From: Onthophagus taurus
Taxonomy: Eukaryota; Arthropoda; Insecta; Coleoptera; Scarabaeidae
Length of the DNA stretch: 64,000 nucleotides
NCBI RefSeq assembly: GCF_036711975.1
Contig: NC_091976.1
Location: 24,304,001-24,368,000, forward strand
Direction of reading: 5' to 3'
This document shows positions 40,801-50,128 of this stretch, piece after piece. Under the pieces are notes generated by a model. It made no database searches and had not been told where the DNA came from. It saw only the letters and a list, made by a program, of their open reading frames with translations. The number at the start of each line of letters is the position of its first letter. The stretch's first letter is position 1. Made by a program: the position numbers and the translations under genes.

Positions 40801-43800
40801 GGTGGTTCACATTCTCTGGAGCCTAAAACATTAAAATTATATTTAATATTAAAGTTATGTTTAATAATAAAATAGTAACTTAATTAATTTACAGTTTGAT
40901 ATCAAATTTTTCACCTATTTCGTCGATTTTTATTATTTCAAGAAACGGATTAAACTAAATAATGAATTGCATATTCGATGAATGTGCATTATGATGCTAG
41001 TAATACTTTAATAACCAAAACAATTAGTTTATAATAAAATGGCTAATAAATGGCTGTAGTAGAAAAATTACTAATAATTACTAGAAGCTTCCTACTTGTA
41101 ATATAGATACACCCAGTAGCATAAGAATACGGTGGCAAAAATAGCATCAATTTACAACAGCACATTTTGTAAAGTTTCGCTTCGAAATATAAAGACTTTG
41201 GAAATAAACATTTATATGTCTCTATTCATGTCCAAACATTTCTAAAGACTATAACACATCATGAGGAGCTGTTTCATGGCATAAAAGAATTGTTAAAAAG
41301 TTTGAAAACAGAAGTAATATTTGAGAGAAGGTACAAAACGTTGATTTTTCCGTTCTCAGCTGACAAGTCTTCTACTTATAGATGGCGAGACCAAGAATTA
41401 GTAGCGTTTTTTGAAAGAGACTAGTGTTGCTGTATTCGCTTGGGGAATTTCGTCACTCCATAAAGATTTGTACATCTCAATACTTTGATTCTTTCTAATT
41501 TAATTATCATGAGCAGCTTTTTCTGTAAACCGTTCTTAACCTACTCAGAGTTGTCTGATACATTCAAATTTCTTGGACCATGAAGTATTTTATCAATCCG
41601 AGATAATTTTGCTGTGGTTTAGTGCGGGGATAGAAAACCTTAAATCCAGTAGGACGTTCAATTTTCACCCGTCTACTGTATAAACGTTTCTACAGAGTAG
41701 TCTTATGCCGACTTTGAGTGGAATTATGATAACTACAACGTAATTGTATGTATCCTTGCAGTGAGAGCCACCTCAACTTAAGCTCAAAAGGACCCATGGT
41801 AGCCATTGTACAATTAGCTATTAAGCAGCAGTACTAGATTTTCAATTGCTATTATGTAACCCTATCCACAAGCGATCAATACTTTGGAAAACTTCCATTC
41901 CCAGCAATTGGTTTGAAAGTTGCAAAATTCTTCTATATATCTTGCATACTATCATCGTCACAATGATGAATTATTGGATAGATTTAGGTTTGTTTTCTGC
42001 CAACAAATATTTTATTATGGATATTCAAAAACTTTTGACACAAAGTGTATTTTTGCAACTTTTTGCGATTACAGCACAAAAATCTGAAGTGACCATTTTT
42101 TGGAAATAAGCCAACGGAGTGTTTTCGTTTTTGTATTCGCCTTCAAAGTTAATGACAACAAGTCCCAATTGAGTTTTCGTAAGGGTTATAGTACAATTAT
42201 ATCGTTTATTAAAATTACAGCTCATATTAGATTTGCCTGAAATAAACGTTGTGTACTTCTTCTTATATCTTGTGGTTCCAATCCTGTTATTTCCATCGCT
42301 GTCTATGTATGCGTGATTCTTCACATTGTTATGCCATTTTGAATAATTTTTATGAACGCTGTGATCAATAACATTTCGTGTTATTCAATCGACTCTTCTA
42401 CGGTTCTATCGCACTCGCTTCATGTTTATTGTAGACCGTCTTAGGTTCGATAATAAAATGCTGTGTATAATTTTCTGAAAATACGTGATAACTTATTCTG
42501 GAAAATCTACAATTACCAATGCTAATGATTTCATTACTTTGTATCGAATGCAGGAAGGCGCGGTGATGAAGCTACAAAGAACCAATTATTCATTGCTACA
42601 ATGATACTTATGTTCGTTTGGAAAAGAAGGAATCGAATAATTCTATAAATCGTTTTTATTCGAGACATCAAACGCCAGTACAAATACGTAAAGTGTTTTA
42701 TGACTAAATATGGTTGTAAAGTGATTTACCACACTTCATAATATTTAGATTTTAACTGAAATAAAGAATTAAATTATTATTTTTTATTAAATAGACGATT
42801 ATTTGTAAATAGAATCTATTGCATCGATTGCAAAACGAAATCATTAATTAACTGATTACGGTTAGCAGCGCAGTGGGCGATTTTAATGTGATAAAAATCG
42901 AAATAAAATTTAAAATTTTAATAAATCATCTTACTGCAATCTGGTAATGTCCCAATCCATGTTCCATCAATACATTTTAATTTGGACGACCTGGAGCAAG
43001 GTAGAATACCAAAAATACTGTCCATACATGTAACTTCAACTTCTGATCCGGATGCAACTGAATAGCCTATAGGTCTCGTTTTGGAGTAAGGAACGGTCTG
43101 CAGTTTCGCACAGGGCATTCCCTCTGTAAAAATAACCAGGATATGACCTCGTCATGAACGTTATCTGCCGCGATCTTATCTTGCAGATGGCATCAAGGAC
43201 CAATTAAAGACGAAACGCACATAAAACGGATAATATAAATTCGAGCTTCTGTGTAATGGCGAAAGCCGCTTCGCCACCGTGGGCGCGGACGTCGTCGCGT
43301 TTATTTACACCGCCCCATCGGTTTGATGGATCTTATTGCTACGAAAGGGTGTAAAAATCCGGAATTTAAAGGACGGAACGCGGCGCCGTATTCGCGACAC
43401 GTAGGCGACGATTACGAGGATTCTGGTTTAAAAAGTTATCGTTTAGTTGAAATCAGATAAAAAATGTTTTAAAGAATCAACTTTGATTGTAAACGAAAAA
43501 AAAATAGTTTTATAAAATAAAAGTTGAGAGATAAACACCAAACGGAACATGAACATTATGCCTCCCACAATAGAGATCGTAGCCGTCTCTATATCAAGTG
43601 CTCCTTTGATATGACCGCCGATATGGCAGTGCCGGTTTCCTGCACGCACTCTACGTGGGAGGGCAGTTCTTCGGCCCGAAACCGAAGAACCTTTAGCGGA
43701 GCAGATAATATTAATACCGCTCGACTGGGAAGTGTTCCTGTTGTACAAAATACGGACGCGCGCGCTGGGGCCGAGTCCCGCGCATGAAATATCTGCTTTG

Positions 43801-46800
43801 ATCGTTTCATAAATTAATGCTTTATGCCCAGAGCCTCCGGATGACTTATCCCGTGCTTGCGGGCCCGCCATGTCCACGACGCCATCCATTTTTCATTGCT
43901 TACACATTGTATATGGAAAAGTTTTCGTATAAAAGGTCAAAATAAAACTTGGGAATGATAAAAATAGAAAATTAATCATTAAAATTATTAATTACATAAA
44001 TTCAAATGTTATTGTACCTGCAGATATCAAAACCATTTCGACTTTCTCTTAAAACGGTGTGCTAACTGAACTCACAATCAAGTTTCTACGCATTAGTTCA
44101 ACTTAACATTTACCCAAATACCAATAACAACCGTAATTACTTACATTGCTTAAAAGAATTCATAGTAAACCTCGTTCGCACATTTCTAAAATACTTTCAA
44201 AGATAAATTCCTACAATAAATTTCAAAGATTAAAATTATTAAAAATAGAAAAAGTAAAACACAAGATCAACACATAAGCTTTATTTATTCATTCTTGTTT
44301 ATATTTTTGTTCAATCAACAGCATCTTCATAATTTAATCGATTTTAATATATTGTCATATACTGATTATATTATTGTTGCTAAAATGTAAACTATAATCT
44401 CTACGGAACGTTTAACAATGATATTTTGGGATTTTTTGGTGCAGCCTTATTTAAAGGCTCGATGATACAGTTAATACAAGTTGTGTTCCGTTAACATTTA
44501 CGCAACAACAATCCGGATGTGACTCTATATGACGTGCTACAATTCATACTTTGTCTACATGAAACAGCGGTGTATTATGATGACGTGTGTGTAAACAATG
44601 AAGGAAACAAAACGATTTATTTACATAAATGGGACGTTATCTGCTAATTATTCGCCAATGGAAGATTTCAATTAAATTATTTTTGAAAACACATATTTTT
44701 TAGAAATCGCCCTGTTACATTAACACAAAAAATTAAATAATAAATACTTAGAGGAACAAGTTGGTATCACTAGTTGACTTGAATCTTGATTTATTTTTGA
44801 GAAATTAAAGACTAGCATCCTAAGAATCGCAATAAAAAAATATTATTTAGTGGCAAAATAATATAGATCTTACTTTTATGGAATGTACAAATATTACAGA
44901 TAAGATATATAGGAAATATATAGTGTAGATTAAATCTTAAGATGACAACATGCTCTCTCTCTCTCTATCACTCAATTAAAATGAGTAAATAAATTAATGT
45001 ATATCACAATAAAATATAATCACAGAAGATTTAGAAATCATTTTTTCATTTGATGTTTTTTTTTCTAAATTATTTACAAATACATATAAGAACTTATGCA
45101 ATATTGAGAACAAACTGATATAATTATTGATAATAATAATAAATAATCAAGATCATATACTAGAAAGCAGTTGACACCTTAAAGAAGTTCCAAGTAACAA
45201 TTAGAATAATAATTATAATTGAGTTTTTTTTTCAATTGTGCCAAAGTTCACATTTTATTGTACCCACCCGATAATCTTTGGCACTAAACTCAGCCTGTGC
45301 ATGTGAACTTTGACCACCTTAAATTGCACGAGTACAAAAGAAAAAAAACAAGCTCAATGATTTGTTTTTTTTTTACAATAAATACATATTAAATTAACTA
45401 GACTACAGATCTCCAAATGGATCGAAAGGGACTTCTTGTTTAGGCGGCGGTTGTTGAGGATTTCCTAAACGGGGGCTTCCCATAACCGGCTGTGTTACCC
45501 CCAAAGGAAATTGTCCCCCCATTGGTTGACCACTCATTTGTTGTCCCATAGGCCGATACATAGCTCCAGTTGTAACAGCCATCGGTTGTGGTTGCCAATT
45601 GGCCGCTTGCTTTGGTTGATTCTTTGGGGAATTCCACTGATTCGTTTTTCCAGAAGTATCGATAGTCAAATTCTCTACCAACGATGCTAAACTCGACTCT
45701 AAATCACCCGTAAGTAATTTCTGTTGGCTTTTCGCTTGAGGTTGAGGCACTTGCGCCACTTGAGGTTGAACTGCAGTTCCAAGAGGATCAAATACTGAAG
45801 GTTCATTGGTTGAAAATAAACTTCCGCTTAAATTCGACGACGAAAACTGTCCCACTGCGCTAACAGGTTGTTGTTGTGGAGGAAATCCATTTGAGAAAAA
45901 GTTGTTTGCGGGGTTGGTTGGGGCAACGGTGGTGGATTGAGAGGAAAAGAAATCGTTTCCCAAAGTAGATGAATCGAAAAGGTTATCTGTTGTTGAAGTT
46001 GGAGGAACTGGGACTGGTTGTTGTTGTTGTTGTTGAGGTGGAGCACCCGAAAACATATCTGCAAATGGATTTCCAAGTTGAAGTAAATCATCGATAGCTT
46101 TGGATGGTTGAGATGTTGTTGTTGGAGCCACTGGCTCGGTGCCAAATAAATCTAAAATTTGTTGGTTTGTGGCTGGTTTAGTTGGTGAGCTTAAAAACGG
46201 GTTTGTACTCGATGGAGAACCAACGTTAGCTTTATATTGATTTAATGCCGCTTCTTCTTCAGAGAGAGCTTGTTGTTTAATAGTATCGTCTATTTGGCTA
46301 TTAGCTGCTGTTCCAAAAGCATTTGACGTATTTGATAAAACCGAAACGCCGGATTTTAAATTCTTTTGATTCGTCGCCGCGGTCGGAGTGTTCCCTTCTA
46401 ATGAAGCTAAATGTTGTTCTAAAGCGTCTAATAAACTATTTGGAGCTTTGGTTAAATCTGGAATATCCCCTTTATCGATTCCAATGTTTTCAGCGACTTT
46501 TAGAAATTCCCCGACGCGATCCATGCGGATTAAGAATTTTTTATAAAGATCTAAAGCCTCTCTACATTGTTTTTTGTTCATCTCAAAATATTTTTCTAAT
46601 AAATTAATGATTCCATCATTATAACAAGCGAATAATCTGATTAAATCCCTGAACAATAACATAAAACACATATTAATAACACCATTAGTTAAATCATTTG
46701 CTGTACAATCAAATTCCAACAAAGCATCCAATTGATTTTGCAAAATAGGAAGTGTTTTTAATAAATTTTCAGCACTCATTGTGCGTAACGTACCTTCCTC

Positions 46801-48317
46801 TTTCCCACGTTTTACCTTGCAAAAGTCGAATGCCACAGCTCTATACGACAACGCCTTCTCATTTAGATACCGTGCATATCTCCTGATGAAAGGCGACATA
46901 TCATAACCAGTCCTAGCTCCAACAGCGCTCTGAACTCCACTTTTATCTACGAAATTCGACAGCTGGAACGATACGTTACTTGAAGCCAAATACTGCGTGA
47001 ACCTCTCATTTCCATAACACATGATGTGGTGTGTGGTAATGAGCGATTTATATACGACGACCCAACTTGTATTTTGCGATCGTTCAATTAACAAATTAGC
47101 CATTTGTGGTATTGAAACGTTCGGCTCGTTCGTACAATGAACTAAATAGTCGAGATGTTTCTTCTTGGGGCCCAACAGTTCTTCCGTCGTGGCCTTACAT
47201 ACCGATTTGGCGAGTCCTTGTCCCGCTAAGCTATGTTTAGCCGCTAGAAGACGATCGTTGATCGTTTGTCCAGCCATCGAGGACCACCAAGTTTCAAGAA
47301 ATCAACTTCTTGTTACGTTTTATGACACACGTTTTTCGTTGAAAACCGAACGGCACAAGGACAGAGACAGGTCGATAACGAGTATGTAATCCGACTGGCG
47401 AATCAATAAGGTTTACTGATCCTGTAACTGACCGGACTCGACGCGACATCTCTCGCGGAAAAGATACAACGAACATCGTGTTTAAAATAAACACGTGAAG
47501 GTCACTTTGTAATTGGAACAAAAGAAACAAACAAAATTTGAATCATTGTTTAATTTGACTCATTTGTTTAATTTAATGCAATATAAAAAAGAAAACAAAT
47601 CACAACAAAAAAATAATCAACAAACAATTAAATGCTTGTCTCAAAATTGTACCTTTACTCACCTTGTAAAGGAATACATTTTGGTGGAATTTTAGGTGAC
47701 CATGTACCATCAACCAAACATGTTTGAATTGGTGTGCCAAAAATTTCATAGCCATTACTACAACTATAATGCAATCTTTCCCCAATTCCATATTCCCCAC
47801 TTTTATCAACATTTTCATGAACATAATATCCATTTTTTAAAGGTTCAGGTGCTTTACACCCTTCTCGTTTAACCCCAATACAAAATCCTGTTGTTCCAGT
47901 CCAAATTCCATCTTTACACTCTCTAAATTTACTTTCTAATGGAATCAAATCATAGCCCGGAGCACAAGAGTACTTTGCCAAAGATCCTCTTTTAAACATC
48001 CCATCAGCTTTATCACCTTCAACCTCAACACTACCATCTTTAAGATATGGAGGTGAAACACACCTTGCCATACAAATTATTGGGGCTGCCGGTTGCCAAT
48101 TTCCATTTACACAAGCTAATTTATCTGGTCCGTATAAATCAAAGGAAGGTTGGCATCGAATCGTGGCTATTTGTACAAAGGAAACGTCACTTATTTCAAG
48201 TGAAATCTTCCCATTTTTTATATCCAGTTCATTACATGGTATAAACTGCAAATCTGTGACGTTACTCGTAGCGACACTACTCAACATAAAGAAAACTAAA
48301 ACTAAGGTTAGAAACAT
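22811..48317 (-). CDS. sushi/CCP-domain type I membrane protein, seven coding exons
   Basis: Assembled exons (minus): 48317-47663, 43123-42935, 40822-40601, 40543-40302, 33969-33818, 23180-22993, 22938-22811. They total 1776 nt (591 residues) with every junction GT-AG and in phase. Residues 1-18 are a signal peptide. Five CCP domains follow (cysteines 28-82, 86-146, 154-214, 223-281, 286-348), then a transmembrane helix at about 366-389 with a KKRK stop-transfer, and a ~200-residue cytoplasmic tail. Exon 5 carries LPTYEEAV (residues 439-446), a PY-type motif of the kind bound by Nedd4-family WW domains; the last exons are Ser/Glu-rich. CCP modules usually mediate extracellular protein or glycan binding, so a cell-surface adhesion or receptor role is likely but inferred. 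The ortholog name is not recognised. Intron 1 contains the lap gene. No upstream coding exon is needed, since the ATG is directly followed by the signal peptide. Confidence 0.85.
23181..24750 (-). other. start of large intron between cytoplasmic-tail exons of the sushi gene
   Basis: No exon or element seen. Two CpG-rich patches lie at 23.43-23.77 and 24.1-24.48 kb and contain open frames that match nothing and lack matching splice signals. Confidence 0.4.
24790..26865 (-). mobile_element. KRBA2/Ginger-like integrase element fragment, split by a Tigger insertion
   Basis: On the minus strand, 26860-26700 reads [20 protein letters not shown] then [19 protein letters not shown], the region just before the integrase core in KRAB-A-domain-containing-2-like proteins. 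After an intervening Tigger element it resumes: [20 protein letters not shown] and [20 protein letters not shown] (25360-25200, with the second catalytic Asp in QSDNGEEF); PSHS and [15 protein letters not shown] pieces in shifted frames; then [20 protein letters not shown] and a CEICENYV zinc-ribbon remnant (25061-24792). It is an rve-type integrase, interrupted and frameshifted, so a relic. Confidence 0.78.
25696..26686 (+). mobile_element. pogo/Tigger-type DNA transposon, decayed
   Basis: The ends are inverted copies of TAGAACCCCGATTATCCGTG, a classic Tigger/pogo-style terminus, next to TA dinucleotides. Internally on the plus strand, 25895-26089 reads [20 protein letters not shown] then [12 protein letters not shown] and a [11 protein letters not shown] block with the DDE second Asp context. 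[23 protein letters not shown] piece follows near 26155-26210. Frames are broken. It lies inside the KRBA2-like element, so it inserted later. Confidence 0.85.
26870..29690. other. intronic stretch, CpG-rich in its second half
   Basis: No gene recognised. 27.25-27.5 kb contains overlapping open frames on both strands without family resemblance. 27.7-28.3 and 29.2-29.45 kb are CpG-rich. No terminal repeats found. Confidence 0.4.
29775..32261 (-). mobile_element. Tc1/mariner-like element with long inverted repeats (interrupted)
   Basis: Long inverted arms are present: AAAACTTTTTTATTTTTAAT at about 29803 matches its complement near 32235, and the shared arm continues through GGATAGAAACATTTAACATAA, CGCGGTGTTCAGAAAATTG and GTACAAGAGTAAAGTGCATT. 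The right outer end reads CAGTATGTCCACGGAAATAGG on the minus strand. The minus strand from 30593 encodes a helix-turn-helix transposase N-terminus ([36 protein letters not shown]). Around 30280-29960 catalytic-domain pieces follow: MFSDEST, a [20 protein letters not shown] block and SPDLT. The frame is shifted several times. The right arm is split by a PIF/Harbinger insertion. Confidence 0.8.
30945..32173 (+). mobile_element. PIF/Harbinger element, 1229 bp, truncated transposase
   Basis: The termini are inverted copies starting AGCGGCCCTTACACGATCAA and continuing for about 34 bp. Both are flanked by TAA (30942-30944 and 32174-32176), the 3-bp duplication of this superfamily. Removing the element rejoins the right arm of the surrounding Tc1-mariner element exactly. 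A plus-strand frame at 31208-31408 starts [20 protein letters not shown] and continues to a [20 protein letters not shown] segment, the N-terminus of Harbinger transposases. The catalytic part is missing. Confidence 0.88.
32290..32760. repeat. cluster of three fold-back hairpin repeats (copies c, d, e)
   Basis: Copy c is a perfect 26-bp inverted repeat (32363-32388 and 32401-32426) around a 12-nt loop, with the arm AACTAGAAACGTTCGGGTTT AGCCGT. Copies d (32476-32545) and e (32580-32660) are diverged versions. Between them recurs TTGTTATTCAG-G-TAGATTGTTGTATATTT. All share AACACTAG/CTAGTGTTAG flanks with the copies near 5.05 and 7.05 kb. Confidence 0.85.
32830..33815 (-). other. intronic stretch upstream of exon 5 donor side
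   Basis: No gene. CpG-rich from about 32.95 to 33.4 kb with a short plus-strand frame that resembles nothing. Confidence 0.4.
33970..36260 (-). other. intronic stretch of the sushi gene
   Basis: No exon or element recognised. Patches at 34.05-34.3, 34.95-35.2 and 35.4-35.9 kb are CpG-rich; their open frames on the minus strand lack family resemblance and usable splice phase. Confidence 0.4.
36270..38240 (+). mobile_element. LINE debris inside the sushi gene, antisense to it
   Basis: Plus-strand fragments of Jockey/R1-type retrotransposons are out of canonical order. An RNase H start, [18 protein letters not shown], lies at about 36430-36485 (normally FTDGS). A reverse-transcriptase piece [20 protein letters not shown] lies at 37400-37460. 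An RNase H C-half, [14 protein letters not shown] ... [20 protein letters not shown], lies at 37609-37780. A terminal zinc-knuckle-like piece [16 protein letters not shown] lies near 38050-38100. Having RNase H on both sides of RT implies at least two inserted or rearranged copies. Confidence 0.75.
38295..38423 (-). other. candidate alternative terminal exon of the sushi gene (second transmembrane segment)
   Basis: An acceptor TTTTATTCCAG precedes an open 43-codon exon that starts [13 protein letters not shown], runs through a ~23-residue hydrophobic helix, then [14 protein letters not shown] and a stop. An AATAAA-type signal follows on the minus strand within about 40 nt. It starts in phase 0. 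Exon 3 has an internal phase-0 donor, TGT|GTAAGC, directly after the last cysteine of CCP5 (exon end 40623). Joining the two gives a 390-residue protein in which the same five CCP domains are anchored by a different helix with a 14-residue tail. It could instead follow exon 4 (also phase 0), but that would add a second helix. Confidence 0.6.
38425..40300 (-). other. intronic stretch of the sushi gene
   Basis: Apart from the candidate alternative exon just downstream, I see no exon. 38.7-38.95 and 39.1-39.8 kb are CpG-rich. The 128-codon minus-strand frame at 38496-38882 has no family resemblance and no usable splice signals. Confidence 0.4.
40544..40600 (-). other. 57-bp in-frame intron of the sushi gene
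   Basis: The minus strand reads GTACGT ... ATTATTTTTAG, very AT-rich, between the CCP5 exon and the transmembrane exon. The length is a multiple of three and the frame stays open across it, so retention would insert 19 mostly hydrophobic residues before the transmembrane segment. I call it an intron because of its strong ends and composition. Confidence 0.6.
40823..42934 (-). other. intron 2 of the sushi gene, with an unidentified coding-like remnant
   Basis: The minus-strand frame 42324-42025 (99 codons) reads like former coding sequence ([20 protein letters not shown] ... [17 protein letters not shown]). The TPLAYFQ part faintly recalls the N-terminal part of piggyBac-type transposases, but no DDD core or termini were found. 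Flanking 41.2-41.75 kb also looks like decayed coding sequence. I leave it unassigned. Confidence 0.3.
43124..45225 (-). other. intron 1 sequence between exon 2 and the nested lap gene
   Basis: No exon seen. 43.25-43.9 kb is CpG-rich and carries long open frames on both strands (148 codons minus, 87 plus) without family resemblance. 44.95 kb has a short CT microsatellite. Possible distal polyadenylation signals for lap (AATAAA on the minus strand) lie near 44282-44290. Confidence 0.4.
45254..45259 (-). terminator. lap: proximal polyadenylation signal of lap
   Basis: AATAAA on the minus strand about 145 nt after the lap stop codon. It sits between the two arms of a short inverted repeat (CCAAAGTTCACAT near 45241-45253 and ATGTGAACTTTG near 45300-45312). 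Confidence 0.5.
45403..47277 (-). CDS. lap: phosphatidylinositol-binding clathrin assembly protein (AP180/CALM family), intronless
   Basis: A single uninterrupted frame of 624 residues. Residues 1-~290 form the ANTH domain, which binds PI(4,5)P2 at sites of clathrin-mediated endocytosis and recruits SNAREs; the lipid-binding signature Lys28 plus Lys38-Lys39-Lys40-His41 is present. The rest is a low-complexity clathrin/adaptor-binding tail with NPF at 359-361 and 403-405, an ILDLFGT clathrin-box-like motif at 374-380, a Gln run near 415-420, a [18 protein letters not shown] conserved block and a terminal DPFGDL. The length is normal for the family. The start is chosen because [10 protein letters not shown] is the family N-terminus. 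It lies within intron 1 of the sushi gene on the same strand. Having no intron is unusual for this gene, which is multi-exon in flies and vertebrates, so a retrogene origin is possible. Nothing is broken and it looks functional. Confidence 0.95.
   Translation of the reverse strand: MAGQTINDRLLAAKHSLAGQGLAKSVCKATTEELLGPKKKHLDYLVHCTNEPNVSIPQMANLLIERSQNTSWVVVYKSLITTHHIMCYGNERFTQYLASSNVSFQLSNFVDKSGVQSAVGARTGYDMSPFIRRYARYLNEKALSYRAVAFDFCKVKRGKEEGTLRTMSAENLLKTLPILQNQLDALLEFDCTANDLTNGVINMCFMLLFRDLIRLFACYNDGIINLLEKYFEMNKKQCREALDLYKKFLIRMDRVGEFLKVAENIGIDKGDIPDLTKAPNSLLDALEQHLASLEGNTPTAATNQKNLKSGVSVLSNTSNAFGTAANSQIDDTIKQQALSEEEAALNQYKANVGSPSSTNPFLSSPTKPATNQQILDLFGTEPVAPTTTSQPSKAIDDLLQLGNPFADMFSGAPPQQQQQQPVPVPPTSTTDNLFDSSTLGNDFFSSQSTTVAPTNPANNFFSNGFPPQQQPVSAVGQFSSSNLSGSLFSTNEPSVFDPLGTAVQPQVAQVPQPQAKSQQKLLTGDLESSLASLVENLTIDTSGKTNQWNSPKNQPKQAANWQPQPMAVTTGAMYRPMGQQMSGQPMGGQFPLGVTQPVMGSPRLGNPQQPPPKQEVPFDPFGDL
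47426..47431 (-). promoter_or_regulatory. lap: arthropod-type initiator upstream of lap
   Basis: TCAGTT on the minus strand in the context CCGGTCAGTTACAGG, about 150 nt upstream of the lap ATG. It matches the arthropod Inr core TCAGTY. A CACGTG E-box lies at about 47489-47494. This suggests lap has its own promoter inside the host intron. Confidence 0.45.
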
Positions 48318-48519
48318 TGTCGTTTTAATCTTCCTTTCTTAATTATTGGACCATCTTTCAAACTTTTCCTTTTAATAACAAACCAATAAGTGAAAGCTGA
48401 AATACGCACTATCTCTACACATGTGTATACTTTAACACTTTCTCTAGTTTACAAACATTGTTTTGACGTTTCTTTGACAATGACAGTTTCATCGATCAGC
48501 TGTTAAATTCAAGGACGTC

Positions 48520-48945
48520 GGTTTTTAACAATGGATTATAATTGTTTTTAATTATTACTTATTTTATTATTAATTCATTTTGTAATGTTAATTTTAATAC
48601 ATATTATTGTTTTTACGTTTTAATTATGTTTAATAAATTAAAATGATTTTGCAGTGTATTTAAAGTTGCCTAAATTACGGGATTAAGTAATTGTAATTTT
48701 TATCCAATAGATGGCGATAGTAAGGAAAAGTTAAAATCTAATTTCTCGTTTTGATTGGAAATAATTGTTACAAAGCCAAATGTTCCTTTGTAATCTTTTT
48801 GTAGCCTTGTTCAGCAATAAAATACAGTTAAAGAGTTGCTAGCAATAAATGATGATCAGTATGCAACAATTCTGTAACACCATGATGCACCCCATGAAAA
48901 TCTTCCACAAATATGCTTAAATTCTTAAGAATTGACTCTATTTTT
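48520..48945. other. AT-rich region upstream of the sushi gene
   Basis: Likely promoter-proximal and intergenic sequence for the minus-strand sushi gene. No TATA box or strong initiator that I would call. Nothing else found. Confidence 0.35.
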
Positions 48946-48946
48946 A

Positions 48947-49300
48947 TTAGATCAGTAACCATGTTGAGCCTACAATCGGTGTTGACTTAAAAACAGGTTT
49001 ATAACATGAAACTTGTTGATTTCCTTTTGGCCCTTTCTGACCGACCTCAGAATGAGAACTCTGGGTGAACTCGGCTATACATGCTGTAAGCAATACAACT
49101 TTGAGACATATTCTATCTTTTGGGAAATTATTGAGTTGCAATTTAGTTTTATGTGCATGTTTTAGTGCTGAGCACCAAACTGTGGCTCCTTGAGCTACCA
49201 TGGGTCTTATCACAGAAGTGTAGACTCACATTGTAACCCTCGGATTTAATCCCCATGTAGTATTTTGCAACCAATGTGTGATTTCCACCTCTGGAGCAAA
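48947..49300 (-). mobile_element. LINE reverse-transcriptase 3' fragment
   Basis: The minus strand reads WGLNPRVTM, VYTSVIRPMVAQGATVWCSA and then LKHAHKTKLQLNNFPKDRI. This parallels the segment at about 6460-6570 of the plus-strand LINE, where SVIRPM corresponds to AVIRPI. It is one short fragment of a Jockey/R1-type ORF2 with a stop inside. Confidence 0.7.
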
Positions 49301-50125
49301 GGTTAATTAAGGTTGTTCCAATAAATGAGGTGTTCTTAGATCACGTGAGCAAGAATTTCCTTCAATTTATCACATTGGCAAATATATTAACATTTAATTT
49401 AAAAATTTTGTATACATCTTTATAAAGTTATAAAAAAAAATTGATTAAATACTTAATAAATTCCATACAGATAGAAGTGTGAAAGAATTCTAAGAATTCA
49501 ATTTGGTGCTTGTTGAGGAATGAATTCCTGAATATAGGTCGGTTCATGATCGAAGGAAAGGAACGTTTAGTTGTTCGCACGTTGCCTAGACTACGTGGTG
49601 CAGATTCCTGCGGGAAAATGAGGTTTAACGGAGCAATCTTCAGGACCCCATCCATCCTGAGGGGTTGACGCGTAATTAAACCCACAAATAAGATAAGATG
49701 GATGAAATTAAATTGGGTGTCGTTTACATTTTACCACTACAACCTCGTCAAAATTGATTTTATTTATTTGTTTTTTATTTTTTTGTGGTTGAAATGACTT
49801 TTAAATTGGATGAAATCTTGTTAAAGTTGAGTACAACGTTGAGAAGTGTTGGTTCATTAAATTGAGGTGGTTTTATTGATTTTAAACGGATAAAAACAAA
49901 TTAAATAAATTGAGCCTTTTTATTTTGCATTTAACATTTCACATTTTGCCAAGATTAATAGATAAGATTAAATAGATTGATTGCTCGTATAAAAATTATA
50001 AATTAATTATTTAAATAAATATATCACAACCAGATAACAATTTTAATGAATTATTTCTTTTTTATTTTAAAGACGTTCACACCACATGGCAGTTGTAGTA
50101 CAAACTCTTCTTTGAGCTTTCGATA
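49300..50125. other. intergenic, no feature
   Basis: AT-rich. The short minus-strand frame at 49428-49685 resembles no protein. It includes the 3' flank of the acetyltransferase gene. Confidence 0.4.
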
Positions 50126-50128
50126 AAT

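Noticed and set aside
42025..42324. Possible piggyBac transposase remnant
   Set aside because: Only a TPLAYFQ-like word supports it; no catalytic Asp region, no TTAA-flanked ends. Kept as an unassigned remnant.
43443..43889. 148-codon minus-strand frame with overlapping plus-strand frame in sushi intron 1
   Set aside because: No family resemblance, CpG-rich non-coding texture, overlapping open frames on both strands and no splice signals that fit the host gene's phase.
45365..45374. A10 tract (minus strand) after the lap stop codon as a retrogene poly(A) tail
   Set aside because: A normal AATAAA lies further downstream and no flanking direct repeats were found, so the tract alone does not prove retroposition.
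47165..47695. Short frames antisense to the lap 5' end
   Set aside because: Shadows of lap and of its 5' untranslated region and of the sushi exon; no independent support.
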